A DNA stretch of 64,000 nucleotides from Thermocatellispora tengchongensis (GTDB lineage Bacteria > Actinomycetota > Actinomycetes > Streptosporangiales > Streptosporangiaceae). Of the stretch, positions 8,604 to 17,268 are shown piece after piece. Location: assembly GCF_014202315.1 (NCBI RefSeq), contig NZ_JACHGN010000035.1:30388-94387 (forward strand), read 5' to 3'. The number at the start of each line of letters is the position of its first letter. Within the stretch, counting starts at the first letter, position 1. The notes under the pieces are model-generated. The model did not search any database. It was not told the DNA's origin and worked only from the letters and a program-made list of their open reading frames with translations. Made by a program: the position numbers and the translations under genes.

Positions 8604-9603
8604 CGGTTCCCGGGAGTACGGCCTGACGTGCGGCGCGGCTGAGGATGGCCTGTGCGGTGGCGGATAAGCCCATTCGGTTCCAGTGGAAGATCACCAGGTG
8701 GGTGAGGATGTGGCGGATGCCCCGGTCCAGGAGGCCTGTGGCTGAGGCCTCGGCCAGAGCGTGCCCGGCCTGGCGGGCGGCCGCGGCCCAGGACGCCGCG
8801 AAAGCGCCCGGCCCGCTCGGGTCGAGAGAGCCGATGGGGGCGGCCACCAGCGGACGCAACCGGTCGGCCAGAGCCTGCAGCCGGTCGGTGGAGGCGGCGG
8901 CCGGTAGCGGGCGCAGTTCGGCGATGCGGTTCCAGACATCGCCGCGTTCGAAGCGGTCCAGGTCCGCAGCGCTCAACAAGGTGCCGCACACCAGCATTGA
9001 TATCTCTCTGCGGCCTATGGGGAGCGTGGGCCGCCGCAGGTAACGGAGCACGTGGGCGGTCTCGGCACAGAACAGCTCGTGGGCGATGTCGATCCCGGTG
9101 GGGCCGCCGAAGGCGGCCGTTTCCGGCTCATAGACGGTCGGCCACCAGCGCGAGATCACCTTCGCCGCCGTGAGGTCCTCCAGGACGGCGTTGACCGCCG
9201 CCTTCAGCGTTTCCAGGCCGGCGTTGTTGATCGGCCGCAGCCGTAGCCGCCAGCACGGGTACTTGCGGATGAACCACCACGCCTCGACCAGGCCGCGGTC
9301 TTGGAGCACCTCCAGGCGTGGCCCAAGTATGACGGCTGCGGTGCGTTCGGCGGTCTTCCAGTCGGGGAACTCGACGCGGACGTGGTACCAGCCGCTTTCG
9401 GCGGCGCGGTCTTCCAGTGCTCGGTACCCGGCGGCCCGGTACGCCTCAACTGCGTCGGCGAGGTGTGCGGCCGGGATGCCGACTTCGGCTGCGGCTGCGG
9501 CCACCTGGGTGCCGGATAAGACCGTGAGTACGGCGGCGGCTATCCGGTCGGGGGTGGCGGTGGTTGGCCGGGTGGTCAGGCGATGAGCAGGCATGTGTCC
9601 CAT
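8584..9603 (-). CDS. stand-alone thiopeptide-type (SpaB_C-like) biosynthesis protein
   Basis: 339 residues counted from the first ATG after the LanC reading frame; a second ATG at 9594 is possible. The central block, with 'ESGWYHVRVEFPDW' and W-W-F-I-R-K-Y-P-C-W-R-L-R-L-R, is the hallmark of the SpaB_C family. This is the glutamate-elimination domain normally fused to the C-terminus of LanB dehydratases. The LanB of this cluster (10721-13762) already carries its own SpaB_C-like region, so this is an additional copy. It may be the true elimination partner, or have another role in peptide modification. It overlaps lanC and the next gene, so it is co-translated. Confidence 0.75.
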   Translation of the reverse strand: MGHMPAHRLTTRPTTATPDRIAAAVLTVLSGTQVAAAAAEVGIPAAHLADAVEAYRAAGYRALEDRAAESGWYHVRVEFPDWKTAERTAAVILGPRLEVLQDRGLVEAWWFIRKYPCWRLRLRPINNAGLETLKAAVNAVLEDLTAAKVISRWWPTVYEPETAAFGGPTGIDIAHELFCAETAHVLRYLRRPTLPIGRREISMLVCGTLLSAADLDRFERGDVWNRIAELRPLPAAASTDRLQALADRLRPLVAAPIGSLDPSGPGAFAASWAAAARQAGHALAEASATGLLDRGIRHILTHLVIFHWNRMGLSATAQAILSRAARQAVLPGTDDEPRR

Positions 9604-10724
9604 CCGGAGTGTGGTGGTGCGGGGTGGGTGGAAGTGTGCAGGGCCAGCGCCAGGCCGGTGGTCCCGGTGAGCAGGCCATCGTCGTGCTCTCGGCCGGTTG
9701 CGGCGTGCTGGCGGAGCAGGAGGGCAAGCGCGGGCAGGTGCGCGATGATCGACGGGGTGAGGGCGTCGCGGGCCGCTCGCCAGGTGGTCTGGTAGACACC
9801 GGCGACGCCGTGACACAGCCCCGGCTCGGTGAGGCGGCCAAGCTGGGCCGGGTCGGCCAGACAAGCGGCCAGGGCGTGTTCGGCGTGGAGTTGGCGGGTG
9901 GTGTCGCCGAGGGCGATGGCGGCCAGTTGCTGGGCGCGGGCGATCCCGATGGTGCCGTAGCACCAGGAGGGCCGTCCCGGGCCGGGTTGCCGGACGCGAC
10001 CGGTGTCCAGTTCCGGCCGGGTGATCCATTGCGGCCACCACGGTCCGCTCTCGCCCTGCTGCTCCCATTGGTCGAGCCAGTCGCAGATGTACTGCACGGC
10101 GTCGGCCTGTCCTTCGACGGAGACGCCGGCCCGCAGTGCGGAGGCCAGCAGGGCCAGTACGCCGGTGATGCCGTGGGCCATGCCGAGATTGGCGTGCCCG
10201 CCTGGAGTCGGCGAGCGGGGGTCGGGGTCCTGGCCCACCCACCAGCCGGGCAGCCCGTCGCGGGTGGGGTGGGTGAGCCGTACCAGGTGGCGCAGGATCG
10301 GCCGGAGGATGTCAGGCTCGGGAGTGTAGCGCAGGAGCAGTGCGGCGATCCCGGTCAGGCCGTAGAACAGGTCGTACTCGGCGAACGACGCCGCCTCGCC
10401 TCGATCGGCGCGGGCGGAGGCGTGGGCGAGACGGTGTTCGGCCAGCCGGGTGACATGAGCGTCGATGCCGGCAGCGGCGGAACGGTACCGGCCGGTCTGG
10501 GCGGGTTGGGTGGCGTGCAGGATGAAGCTGATGGCCGGGGCGCCGTAGTAGAGCCCGGCGTGACCGGCGGCGATGATCGGGGTGCTGGTGGCGGCTTTGA
10601 TCCAGGTGTGCGCCGTCTGCCACGGCTGGGCTCGGGCGTGGGCGCGCTCGATGTGCAGCAGCGCCATCCCGGCCGCGCCCTTGGCCAGAGACTGGGCCAG
10701 CGTGTCAGCGGCGGGGGCCGTCAT
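9576..10724 (-). CDS. lanC: lanthionine synthetase C-like cyclase
   Basis: 382 residues. The ATG at 10724 overlaps the LanB stop (ATGA). LanC enzymes add cysteine thiols to dehydrated Ser/Thr and so close (methyl)lanthionine rings. Zinc ligands are visible as Cys in 'SWCYGTIG' and Cys-His in 'GLCHGVAG'. Further typical blocks are 'GLYYGAPAISF', 'YDLFYGLTGIAALLL' and 'NLGMAHGITGVLALL', which form the seven-fold alpha/alpha barrel. It is a full-length family member with no truncation. It would act on the precursor encoded at 13829-14008. Confidence 0.92.
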   Translation of the reverse strand: MTAPAADTLAQSLAKGAAGMALLHIERAHARAQPWQTAHTWIKAATSTPIIAAGHAGLYYGAPAISFILHATQPAQTGRYRSAAAGIDAHVTRLAEHRLAHASARADRGEAASFAEYDLFYGLTGIAALLLRYTPEPDILRPILRHLVRLTHPTRDGLPGWWVGQDPDPRSPTPGGHANLGMAHGITGVLALLASALRAGVSVEGQADAVQYICDWLDQWEQQGESGPWWPQWITRPELDTGRVRQPGPGRPSWCYGTIGIARAQQLAAIALGDTTRQLHAEHALAACLADPAQLGRLTEPGLCHGVAGVYQTTWRAARDALTPSIIAHLPALALLLRQHAATGREHDDGLLTGTTGLALALHTSTHPAPPHSGWDTCLLIA

Positions 10725-13700
10725 CGCACCTTCTTCCCGGGGCGGGCCAGGTGGCGCAGGACGGCGGCGCGGGCCAGCCGGTTGGTGAACGTCTCCAGAT
10801 CCGGATCGACGCCGATGGCGCGGACGTGGTGGTCGTGCAGGAGAGTCCGCAGCACGGTGATGGGCTCGCGGTGTGGGGCGAGTTGGTCGCGGTAGGCGGC
10901 CAGCGTGCTGCGCCGGGCGGCCCACGCGGTGGCCACCTTCTCGCCGCCGGGGTAGCGCCGAAGGGCCTGGTGGTCCTCAGCCGGGTCGGCCAGGAGCAGC
11001 GTCGCCTGGAGTGCTGCCCGATCCAGCGCCCCCGTCTCCTGGGGGAGGACGTCGAGCAGCCACTGGCCCCCCTCGCCGGGGCTGGTGGCGAGTCCAGCGG
11101 CCAGGTCCGCCATTGACGCCGCGGCGAGGGCGTGAGGGGGTAGGCCGGTGCGGGCCGTCATCGTGATCTGTGCCAGCGCGGCCTCCGAGTCGGCCGCCGC
11201 CACCTCGTGGGCCGCGGTCATCGCCTCTCCGGGACCGTAGCGGCCGGTTTGCGGCTGGTAAGCGGCCAGGGCCAGGTGGGCGAGCAGCCCGCGCGTGTGC
11301 AGGTCGGAGGCGAAGCGGGCCAGTTGCGTGGCGGCCTGGCCGTACTCGGCTGGGCTGGCCAGGTGCAGGTAGAGCCACAGTTGCTGGAGGCTGTCGGGCC
11401 GGGTGGTGTCGCGGTCTCGGCGGAACCACCACCGCACCAGCGGGAGGGAGTCGAGCAGGCGCGGGAGGTGCGCGGTCAGGATGTCGTCATAGCGTTCCGG
11501 GTGGCCGAGGAGTTGCGCGTGGATCAGGTCGCTCGCTCCGGGCATCAGCATCGCGGGCGGGCGGTACACACCTGCGGGCAGCCGCACCGGGCGGCGGGCC
11601 TGGGGGGCGGAGGTCAGGGGGACCAGGAACTCGCACGCCCGGCCGGTCCATCCCTCGCCTGGGGCGGATGGGGCCTCGCGCAGTTCCACTCGCCCGGCCC
11701 GGTTCAGGCGGGTCCGTAGGATGAGCCGGTCCAGACGGCTGTCCAGGTCGAGCGGCAGCCGCTGCTCGTCCTGGTGCAGCACGATCCAGGAGGGGACGCG
11801 CCGGCGATCACGCCAGGCGTGCAGGGACTTCTCCCACACCTGCATGGTTTCGCGCGGCGTGGCCACCTCGGCGGCGGTGAGGATCCAGCGGGCCGGGGCC
11901 AGCACGGTCCGGCCGTAGCGGACCCGGGGAAGGTGCGGCAGCGTACGGGCCGCACCGAAGTCGAACGCGCCGTACACGGCGTGGCGGGCGGAGGCGACCC
12001 CGGCCAGGAACCGCGCGAGCGGTGGGGTGTGCACGGAAGCTTCCAGCGCGTGCAGCACCCACGGCACGACTCGTTGGCCGGTCGAGAGCTGTACCAGGTG
12101 CATCTGGGTCGAGTCGGCGGTGACCGCGAGATCGTCCAGGGCGATCAGCTCTGTGCCCGGGGCGGGATGCTCGGCCAGGGAGATCACCGCGGGGAGGAGT
12201 TGCGGCGCCCGCACGACGTTTTCGTTGTGACGCCGCCGTGGTGGGAAGGACAACTGCGCGGCCACGACGTCCTCGTCGGTGCGAAAGGAAGCGGCCAGCA
12301 GGTCTCGGGCCGTCTGCGGCAGCAGGTGGGCGAACCGTCCGGCCATGCTGCTCTGCGGTCGGGGAGCTCCGGTCACCCACAGGTGGAACCCGCCGCGATC
12401 GACCGCTTCGCGGGAGGTGGCGTGCAGTTCGAAGGCCAGCTCTACGCGCTGCGGGATGACCATGTCGGTCTGGTCGCCGACCGCCAGCGTCTGAATCAGC
12501 GGTTCGGTGAGCGTGATCTCCTGGCGGCCGTCGATCGCGGCCTCCTGGATGAGCGCCAGCAGTTTGGTGTCGCGGTCGGTCATGATCTGCGCGGCCCGTC
12601 CGTGCGCCGCGCCGAGGAACCCGCCCGGCAGTCCCAGCCCGGAGTCGGCGATCAGGTCCCGCACCGAGACCAGGGCACCCGGCCCGTACCGGGTACGGAA
12701 GCGCAGGTGGAAGTCGCGCCACACCTCCGCCCCGAAGGGGCGCGTGGACAGCCGGAGCAGCACCGACGCGGCCGAGGCCGCCTCCTGCAGCACCGCAGGG
12801 GGCAGGGTGATCTGGCCGTCCACCGCGGTGTCGGCGGCGAGCGTGTGCTCGGTGATGGCGCAGATCGCGCGCATCCGCTCGGTGAGCGGCCCAGCATCCG
12901 CCAGCGATGAGGGTGCCTGGCGGCGGGCCAGTTCCCGGTGGATGTCAGTGAGATCGGACACAAGTCGCGCCGGCTCCCCACTACCGGCCGCCCGGAGCTG
13001 GTCGATCACATGGGGCAGGCCGTCTACGACCGTCGCGGGCGGGCGCAAGCTGGTCAACAGGACTCGCTGCCTGACCAGCTCCGCCAGCACGAAACTGATG
13101 GTGTCGGGCGGCACCGCCGGAAACGCCGCGCTCAACTGGTCGATGAGGTACTGAAACGGAAGCGGGGAGGCCGCTGCGGTCAGTGCGAGCCGTACCGGCG
13201 GGGTGTAGCGGATGGAGGTCTCCACCCACGGTCCCGGGTCCGCGCCATCGCACGGAGGGCCGGGCACGAAGAACCGGTTGCCGCGGACGACTCCCGCGCT
13301 GTTGACGGTCACCAGCAGCCGGGGCAGCACGTCGGGGTGGATTTCCAGGTAGTCGACGAGCGCGCCCAGCCATTGCCCATCAGCGCGCGCCGCGATTTGA
13401 TGCGTCGGCCGGAAGGAGGCCATGGCCGTGGGGCCGATCTGGACCGGCATGACGCCGGCGAACAGCCCGAACGGGGTGGGGCGCCGCTGCCAGCGCAGCA
13501 GGTACGACGCCACCGCCACCGTGAGTCGGGTACGCCGGTCGGGGTGATCGTGGGTGGTGAGGACCTCGTTGATCTGCTGGGCCAGCGTCGGGCTGGCGAC
13601 CGTGATGGCCGCGCACACCTCAGGCCGCGCCCACATGCGCTCCAGCCAGGAGCGGTCGGCTGCTTCCGGCTCACGCAGGTCGGGTGGCTCCAGATCGCCC

Positions 13701-13762
13701 GGAGCGGTGCTCACCCGCGCCAGCACGAGACCGGCTGGCTGGTAGAGCCGCCGTGCTGTCAT
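10721..13762 (-). CDS. lanB: lantibiotic dehydratase (LanB, class I)
   Basis: 1013 residues. The ATG at 13762 has AAGGG four bases upstream; a longer frame to 13810 lacks one. The N-terminal ~700 residues match the LanB glutamylation domain ('LVLARVST' start, 'PTPFGLFAGVM', 'RGNRFFVPGP'). This domain transfers glutamate from Glu-tRNA onto Ser/Thr of the precursor. Residues ~735-1000 contain the SpaB_C elimination region ('WWFRRDRD', 'LWLYLHLA', and a C-terminal 'LLHDHHVRAIGVD'). It is thus full-length and unsplit, yet a second SpaB_C protein is encoded downstream. It follows the precursor gene after 66 bp. Confidence 0.93.
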   Translation of the reverse strand: MTARRLYQPAGLVLARVSTAPGDLEPPDLREPEAADRSWLERMWARPEVCAAITVASPTLAQQINEVLTTHDHPDRRTRLTVAVASYLLRWQRRPTPFGLFAGVMPVQIGPTAMASFRPTHQIAARADGQWLGALVDYLEIHPDVLPRLLVTVNSAGVVRGNRFFVPGPPCDGADPGPWVETSIRYTPPVRLALTAAASPLPFQYLIDQLSAAFPAVPPDTISFVLAELVRQRVLLTSLRPPATVVDGLPHVIDQLRAAGSGEPARLVSDLTDIHRELARRQAPSSLADAGPLTERMRAICAITEHTLAADTAVDGQITLPPAVLQEAASAASVLLRLSTRPFGAEVWRDFHLRFRTRYGPGALVSVRDLIADSGLGLPGGFLGAAHGRAAQIMTDRDTKLLALIQEAAIDGRQEITLTEPLIQTLAVGDQTDMVIPQRVELAFELHATSREAVDRGGFHLWVTGAPRPQSSMAGRFAHLLPQTARDLLAASFRTDEDVVAAQLSFPPRRRHNENVVRAPQLLPAVISLAEHPAPGTELIALDDLAVTADSTQMHLVQLSTGQRVVPWVLHALEASVHTPPLARFLAGVASARHAVYGAFDFGAARTLPHLPRVRYGRTVLAPARWILTAAEVATPRETMQVWEKSLHAWRDRRRVPSWIVLHQDEQRLPLDLDSRLDRLILRTRLNRAGRVELREAPSAPGEGWTGRACEFLVPLTSAPQARRPVRLPAGVYRPPAMLMPGASDLIHAQLLGHPERYDDILTAHLPRLLDSLPLVRWWFRRDRDTTRPDSLQQLWLYLHLASPAEYGQAATQLARFASDLHTRGLLAHLALAAYQPQTGRYGPGEAMTAAHEVAAADSEAALAQITMTARTGLPPHALAAASMADLAAGLATSPGEGGQWLLDVLPQETGALDRAALQATLLLADPAEDHQALRRYPGGEKVATAWAARRSTLAAYRDQLAPHREPITVLRTLLHDHHVRAIGVDPDLETFTNRLARAAVLRHLARPGKKVR

Positions 13763-13828
13763 CGCTATCCCTTCAGGCGTGGTGCGCTGCCGGCACCGCA
13801 CGCGCGGCACCGGCAGCGGGTTACTCCA

Positions 13829-14008
13829 TCAGGCGGGGTCGGCGGCGCTGCTGTTGCAGGCGCTGGCGCAGGTGCTGCCGCAGCCGTCGTTGGTGTCGCA
13901 CGCGAGTGCGGCGATGGGGTAGCTGGACTCGATCACCTGCATGTCCAGGTCCCAGTCCTCCTCGGAGACCACTGTGGTGCTGCCGTCGAACGCGATGGCG
14001 GCGGTCAT
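13829..14008 (-). CDS. FxLD-family lanthipeptide precursor
   Basis: 59 residues from the ATG at 14008, which has AAGGAG nine bases upstream; a GTG 18 bp earlier overlaps that site and is less likely. An acidic leader contains W-D-L-D (19-22), the aromatic-x-L-D box that names the family. The C-terminal core has four Cys (37, 43, 47, 51) and six dehydratable residues (Thr39, Ser45, Thr46, Ser49, Ser53, Ser54). It also has an Asn-Asp-Gly at 40-42. Up to four thioether rings are possible. The gene lies 4 bp after the methyltransferase gene and 66 bp before lanB. Family assignment rests on motif and context; the mature product is unknown. Confidence 0.88.
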   Translation of the reverse strand: MTAAIAFDGSTTVVSEEDWDLDMQVIESSYPIAALACDTNDGCGSTCASACNSSAADPA

Positions 14009-14012
14009 GTGC

Positions 14013-15275
14013 TCACTCTCCTTCACTAGATGGGTGTGGGACGGCCTGACCAGGAGCTTCCACTTCCGGCCAGGAGATCGTGACGCGCGTGTGCCGCTTT
14101 GTGATGACCGCCCCTTCGGGCAGCACGTCCTCGGGGGTGTCGATCGGCCAGACCGTGAAGCTCGGGCCGCGGCCGCGGCGGTAGTCGCGATCCCACCTGC
14201 GCACCTGCTCCACGATGGCCTTGGCCACCTGGCCTCCGCGGGGGCCGTAGCCGTGCGCGCCGAACTCCACGCGGGATTCCCCCGCCGGCCGGGTGGACAG
14301 GTAGGCGAAGGAGTCTCCTTCGACGGTGGCGAAGGGGAACCAGCGTCCGCCTTCCTCGACCGCGACCCCGGGATCTCCGTCGCTGGTGTCCACGGCCAGG
14401 GTGCAGTAGCCGGGCAGCGCCGTCATCATCCACAAGGGGAGGTTCGCGAACGGCTCGGTGCGTTCGACGGTCACACCCGACCAGGCCGCGGCGGGCGTGC
14501 CGGCGAGCACGCCGTTGAGCTTGTGTGGCTCGGCCAGGTTGCCGTCATCGAAGCGCAGGGCGACCTGCGTCCCGCGCAGCAGCCACAGGTGTTCATCGTG
14601 CGCGCCGGCGCCCTGCATTTTGACGAAGCCGCAGACCCGCTGTGATCGGCTGACCAGGTGGTCGCCTTCGCGTTCCAGGGCCAGCGACCGGGTCACGCCC
14701 TTCACCCGCAGCGGGACGACGATTCTGCCGCCCTCGGCGAGCTGGTCTATCCAGGCGGGAGGGATGTCCCAGGCTCCCACGGTGACCAGAATCCGGTCGT
14801 AGGGCGCGCTCTCGGGTACTCCGCCCTCGGCGTCGGCCAGGACCACCCGAACCCGTGAGTACCCCGCCGTCTCCAGGAACATTGCGGCCCGATCGATCAC
14901 GTCCGGGTCGATGTCCACGGTCGTGACCTCGCCGCCGGGGCCGACGATCTCCGCGATCAGGGCGGCGTTGTAGCCGCCGGAGCCGATCTCCAGCACGCGC
15001 ATGCCTGGGGTGAGCTCGGCCTGCTCCAACTGGAGCGCCTGAATGTTCGGCGCGGAGATAGTGCTGATGTAGACGCCGTGCTCGTCGCGTTTCACCGCCA
15101 CGATGTCGTCGGCGTACGCCTCCTCCAGCGACACGCCCGGCGCGAACAGATGCCGGGGTACCGCGCGGAAGGCGGCCTCGACCTCGGGCGAGGTGATGTG
15201 CCCGCCCGAGACGAGCCCATCGGCGAGTTCCTGCCTGAGTTCGGCGGCCGAAGCCTGGTCGGTGTTATCGGTCAC
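14013..15275 (-). CDS. FxLD-system peptide methyltransferase (protein-L-isoaspartate O-methyltransferase-like)
   Basis: 420 residues. The GTG at 15275 is preceded by GAGGGG. The N-terminal ~210 residues match PCMT: 'ISAPNIQALQLEQAEL' around the substrate site and SAM motif 'VLEIGSGGYNAAL' at ~94-106. The C-terminal ~200 residues are the extra domain typical of the FxLD-linked branch. PCMT-like enzymes in other lanthipeptide and graspetide pathways methylate an Asp side chain and so promote succinimide or isoaspartate formation. The Asn-Asp-Gly of the neighbouring precursor is a plausible target. It is the first gene of the tight biosynthetic operon. The role on this peptide is inferred from family and context. 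Confidence 0.88.
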   Translation of the reverse strand: MTDNTDQASAAELRQELADGLVSGGHITSPEVEAAFRAVPRHLFAPGVSLEEAYADDIVAVKRDEHGVYISTISAPNIQALQLEQAELTPGMRVLEIGSGGYNAALIAEIVGPGGEVTTVDIDPDVIDRAAMFLETAGYSRVRVVLADAEGGVPESAPYDRILVTVGAWDIPPAWIDQLAEGGRIVVPLRVKGVTRSLALEREGDHLVSRSQRVCGFVKMQGAGAHDEHLWLLRGTQVALRFDDGNLAEPHKLNGVLAGTPAAAWSGVTVERTEPFANLPLWMMTALPGYCTLAVDTSDGDPGVAVEEGGRWFPFATVEGDSFAYLSTRPAGESRVEFGAHGYGPRGGQVAKAIVEQVRRWDRDYRRGRGPSFTVWPIDTPEDVLPEGAVITKRHTRVTISWPEVEAPGQAVPHPSSEGE

Positions 15276-15325
15276 GCGGGTGGTTTCCCCTCTGTTGCTG
15301 ATCACTGTTGATTCCGCGGCGTGTC

Positions 15326-15658
15326 TCAATCTGCCGCGCTTCCTGCAGCGTCGGTGCCAGCAGCGCACGACACGCGCGAAGCGTCAACGCTGCCCGCTTC
15401 AGTGCGGCAGCTCGCCAAGGACCGGGTGAGGCCCCGTCTTGCACTGGTGATGGCTAGCTGCTGCGCCAGTGCTTCCGCCAATGCCGGGGCTGAGCAGCGG
15501 CCGATCACCCCTCGAAGTCCGCGCTTCTTCTCCTCCTTTGAGAGCTGGGCGTGGCGGGTGGCCCACCAGATGTCGCCCAGGACGTGGATGTGCCACGCTG
15601 GGTAGCTCACGCTCAGTGCGTGATGCTGTAGTTCCAGCTCCGCTGTCAGGTCGGACAT
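15326..15658 (-). CDS. small conserved actinomycete protein, unknown function
   Basis: 110 residues. The N-terminal two thirds, with 'HIHVLGDIWWATRHAQL' and a charged helix 'LSKEEKKRGLRGVIGR', looks like a real folded domain. The C-terminus is low-complexity Ala/Ser. It lies 50 bp upstream of the FxLD methyltransferase on the same strand and may share its transcript. No motif allows a functional assignment. The reading frame is supported by third-position GC and by the tight series of leftward genes. Confidence 0.5.
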   Translation of the reverse strand: MSDLTAELELQHHALSVSYPAWHIHVLGDIWWATRHAQLSKEEKKRGLRGVIGRCSAPALAEALAQQLAITSARRGLTRSLASCRTEAGSVDASRVSCAAGTDAAGSAAD

Positions 15659-15676
15659 GGGCCGCCGCGCCTGCTC

Positions 15677-15976
15677 TCATTCATCGGGCATTGCCAGAAG
15701 GACCAGGGCCCGTGTCTCCTCGTCACGGCGGACACTCACTATTACGCGGCCCGGCACAATTCGCTTGAGGCCGATGTGGGGGTCGGGCCACCCGACCCGG
15801 ATAAGGCCGCCCGAGCCCGGGTCCGGCATCTCCGCCACGACTCCCAGTAGAGCCGCCGCGGCGTCGAGCCACTCGGCCTCCCACCCGCTGTCCACTTCGT
15901 TGCCTTCCGGGGCGGTGGCCTTCCACAGGAACACCTGTAGCAGCTCTCTGCGCGGGCAGGTGATCGTGCTCCTCAT
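15677..15976 (-). CDS. hypothetical small protein
   Basis: 99 residues. The ATG overlaps the stop of the gene at 15973-16197 (ATGA), which favours coupled translation. It contains alternating hydrophobic strands ('GLKRIVPGRVIVSVRRDE') and acidic patches, with no signal peptide or membrane span. I do not recognise a family. Its neighbours on both sides are equally small and unassigned; the group sits between a DUF574-type methyltransferase and the lanthipeptide operon. Confidence 0.5.
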   Translation of the reverse strand: MRSTITCPRRELLQVFLWKATAPEGNEVDSGWEAEWLDAAAALLGVVAEMPDPGSGGLIRVGWPDPHIGLKRIVPGRVIVSVRRDEETRALVLLAMPDE

Positions 15977-16197
15977 CGGCCGTCACGCCTCGGGCGGGCG
16001 GCATGCATCGCCGCGTTCAGGTCCGACTCGTTGTCCGCGGCCATGTACATCCAGCCGCCCGTGTCCCACAGCGGGAAGCCGTAGAACCGCTGGGAGTGCG
16101 GCCCGTACAGCACCAAGCAACTGGGTTCCGACAGGTTCCGCAGCTCCGCCTCCAACTGGCCGGCGGCGACCACGCCTGTGGGGTCGTGGTGGCTCAT
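15973..16197 (-). CDS. hypothetical small protein
   Basis: 74 residues. The ATG at 16197 overlaps the stop of the methyltransferase gene (ATGA); an in-frame ATG six bases upstream is also possible. The text 'LVLYGPHSQRFYGFPLWDTGGWMYMAAD' is rich in aromatic residues and suggests a small alpha/beta fold. No known family. Translational overlap on both sides implies it is made together with the methyltransferase and the 99-residue protein. Confidence 0.5.
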   Translation of the reverse strand: MSHHDPTGVVAAGQLEAELRNLSEPSCLVLYGPHSQRFYGFPLWDTGGWMYMAADNESDLNAAMHAARPRRDGR

Positions 16198-17030
16198 CGC
16201 CACGCCTCCGCCCCGTTCTCGGGCACGATCCCCACGCCAGCCAGCATGTGCAACCCGATCGGCGGGTGGGGGGCGTCGTCGGGCCGCCAGTCCGAGGGCC
16301 GTACGAGACCGGGCTCGACGATCGTCAGCCCATCGAACAAGGACCGGATCTTCTGTGTGGTGCGCGGGTGGAGCCGGCTGGCGGCGCCGTCGTATGCGCT
16401 GCGGGCCCCCTCCGCCGTTGCGGCGTCCTTCGCGTCGTCCGCTGTGCCGTGTGAGATCACCAAGGCACTGCCGGGGACCATCACCTCGCGCAGCCTTGCA
16501 ACGATCGGCGCGGGGTCGGCGGCGATGAAATGCAAAACGGCGCAGGCGAATATCGCAACCGGCTCCGTGAAGTCGATCAGCGCCTGTACCTGCTGGTTGC
16601 GGAGGAGGGCTTCGGGTTCGGTCAGGTCGCCGGAGATCGTCAGCAGGCGCTTCTGCGGCCGGTGCACCCCAAGGTGGCCGAGCACCATGAGGTCGTTGTC
16701 GGCGTAGACCACGCGGGCGTCGGGCATCCTGTCGTGGATGTAGTCGTCCACGGGGAGGCCGGCTCCGAAGTCGATGACCTGCCGGATGTGCGTCTCGGCG
16801 GCGAGGTAGCTGGCGGCCCGGCGCACGAAGGCCAGGTTCGCCCGCGCGATGTCCTTGCTCGCCGGTTCAGCCTTAAGCAACTGCTCCACGGCGTCCCGGT
16901 CTACCCGGTAGTGGTCCTTCCCGCCGACCATGAAGGCGTACATGCGGGCCGGATGCGGCTTGAGCAGGCTCTGTCGGGTATACGAGAGACCGCTGTCGTT
17001 CTGCTCGATCGAGGGCTTACTATCGCCCAC
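16194..17030 (-). CDS. SAM-dependent methyltransferase, DUF574 (Methyltransf_19) type
   Basis: 278 residues. The GTG at 17030 is preceded by GGAGG with eight bases of spacing. Family signatures are visible: 'PHPARMYAFMVGGKDHYRVD' near the N-terminus, 'NLAFVRRAASYLA', SAM site 'QVIDFGAGLPV', and 'ARVVYADNDLMVLGH' as the ribose-binding acidic strand. This family is abundant in sporulating actinomycetes and often lies beside XRE regulators, as here (divergent gene at 17269). The substrate is unknown. It heads a leftward set of overlapping genes, and the 5' gap to the XRE gene probably holds divergent promoters. Confidence 0.85.
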   Translation of the reverse strand: MGDSKPSIEQNDSGLSYTRQSLLKPHPARMYAFMVGGKDHYRVDRDAVEQLLKAEPASKDIARANLAFVRRAASYLAAETHIRQVIDFGAGLPVDDYIHDRMPDARVVYADNDLMVLGHLGVHRPQKRLLTISGDLTEPEALLRNQQVQALIDFTEPVAIFACAVLHFIAADPAPIVARLREVMVPGSALVISHGTADDAKDAATAEGARSAYDGAASRLHPRTTQKIRSLFDGLTIVEPGLVRPSDWRPDDAPHPPIGLHMLAGVGIVPENGAEAWR

Positions 17031-17219
17031 GGGTCGCACCTCCAGACGTGCGATCAAGGAGCCCGTCGAGCGTGTAGGAGCGTCTCGGCGGGTTCCGCCT
17101 TTTCTGGCAGTGGCCGCGATTGTCTCCTGACGCTTTTGCTCCTCGCACCCGCGCCACAGTGCGCAATCGCTCAGATCTATGGGTGGCGCTGACCTGCGTT
17201 TCCGTCGATGACGGGACGC

Positions 17220-17239
17220 TTGCCCATCTGGATGGGTAA
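17220..17239. promoter_or_regulatory. candidate operator in divergent intergenic region
   Basis: TTGCCCATC and GATGGGTAA flank a TG centre, giving a nine-base inverted repeat with one mismatch. It lies 30 bp before the start of the XRE-type gene. The size and position suit an autoregulatory site for a helix-turn-helix regulator, but binding is not shown. Confidence 0.4.
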
Positions 17240-17268
17240 TCTGGCGCCGAAATGATGAGGAGGTGGAG

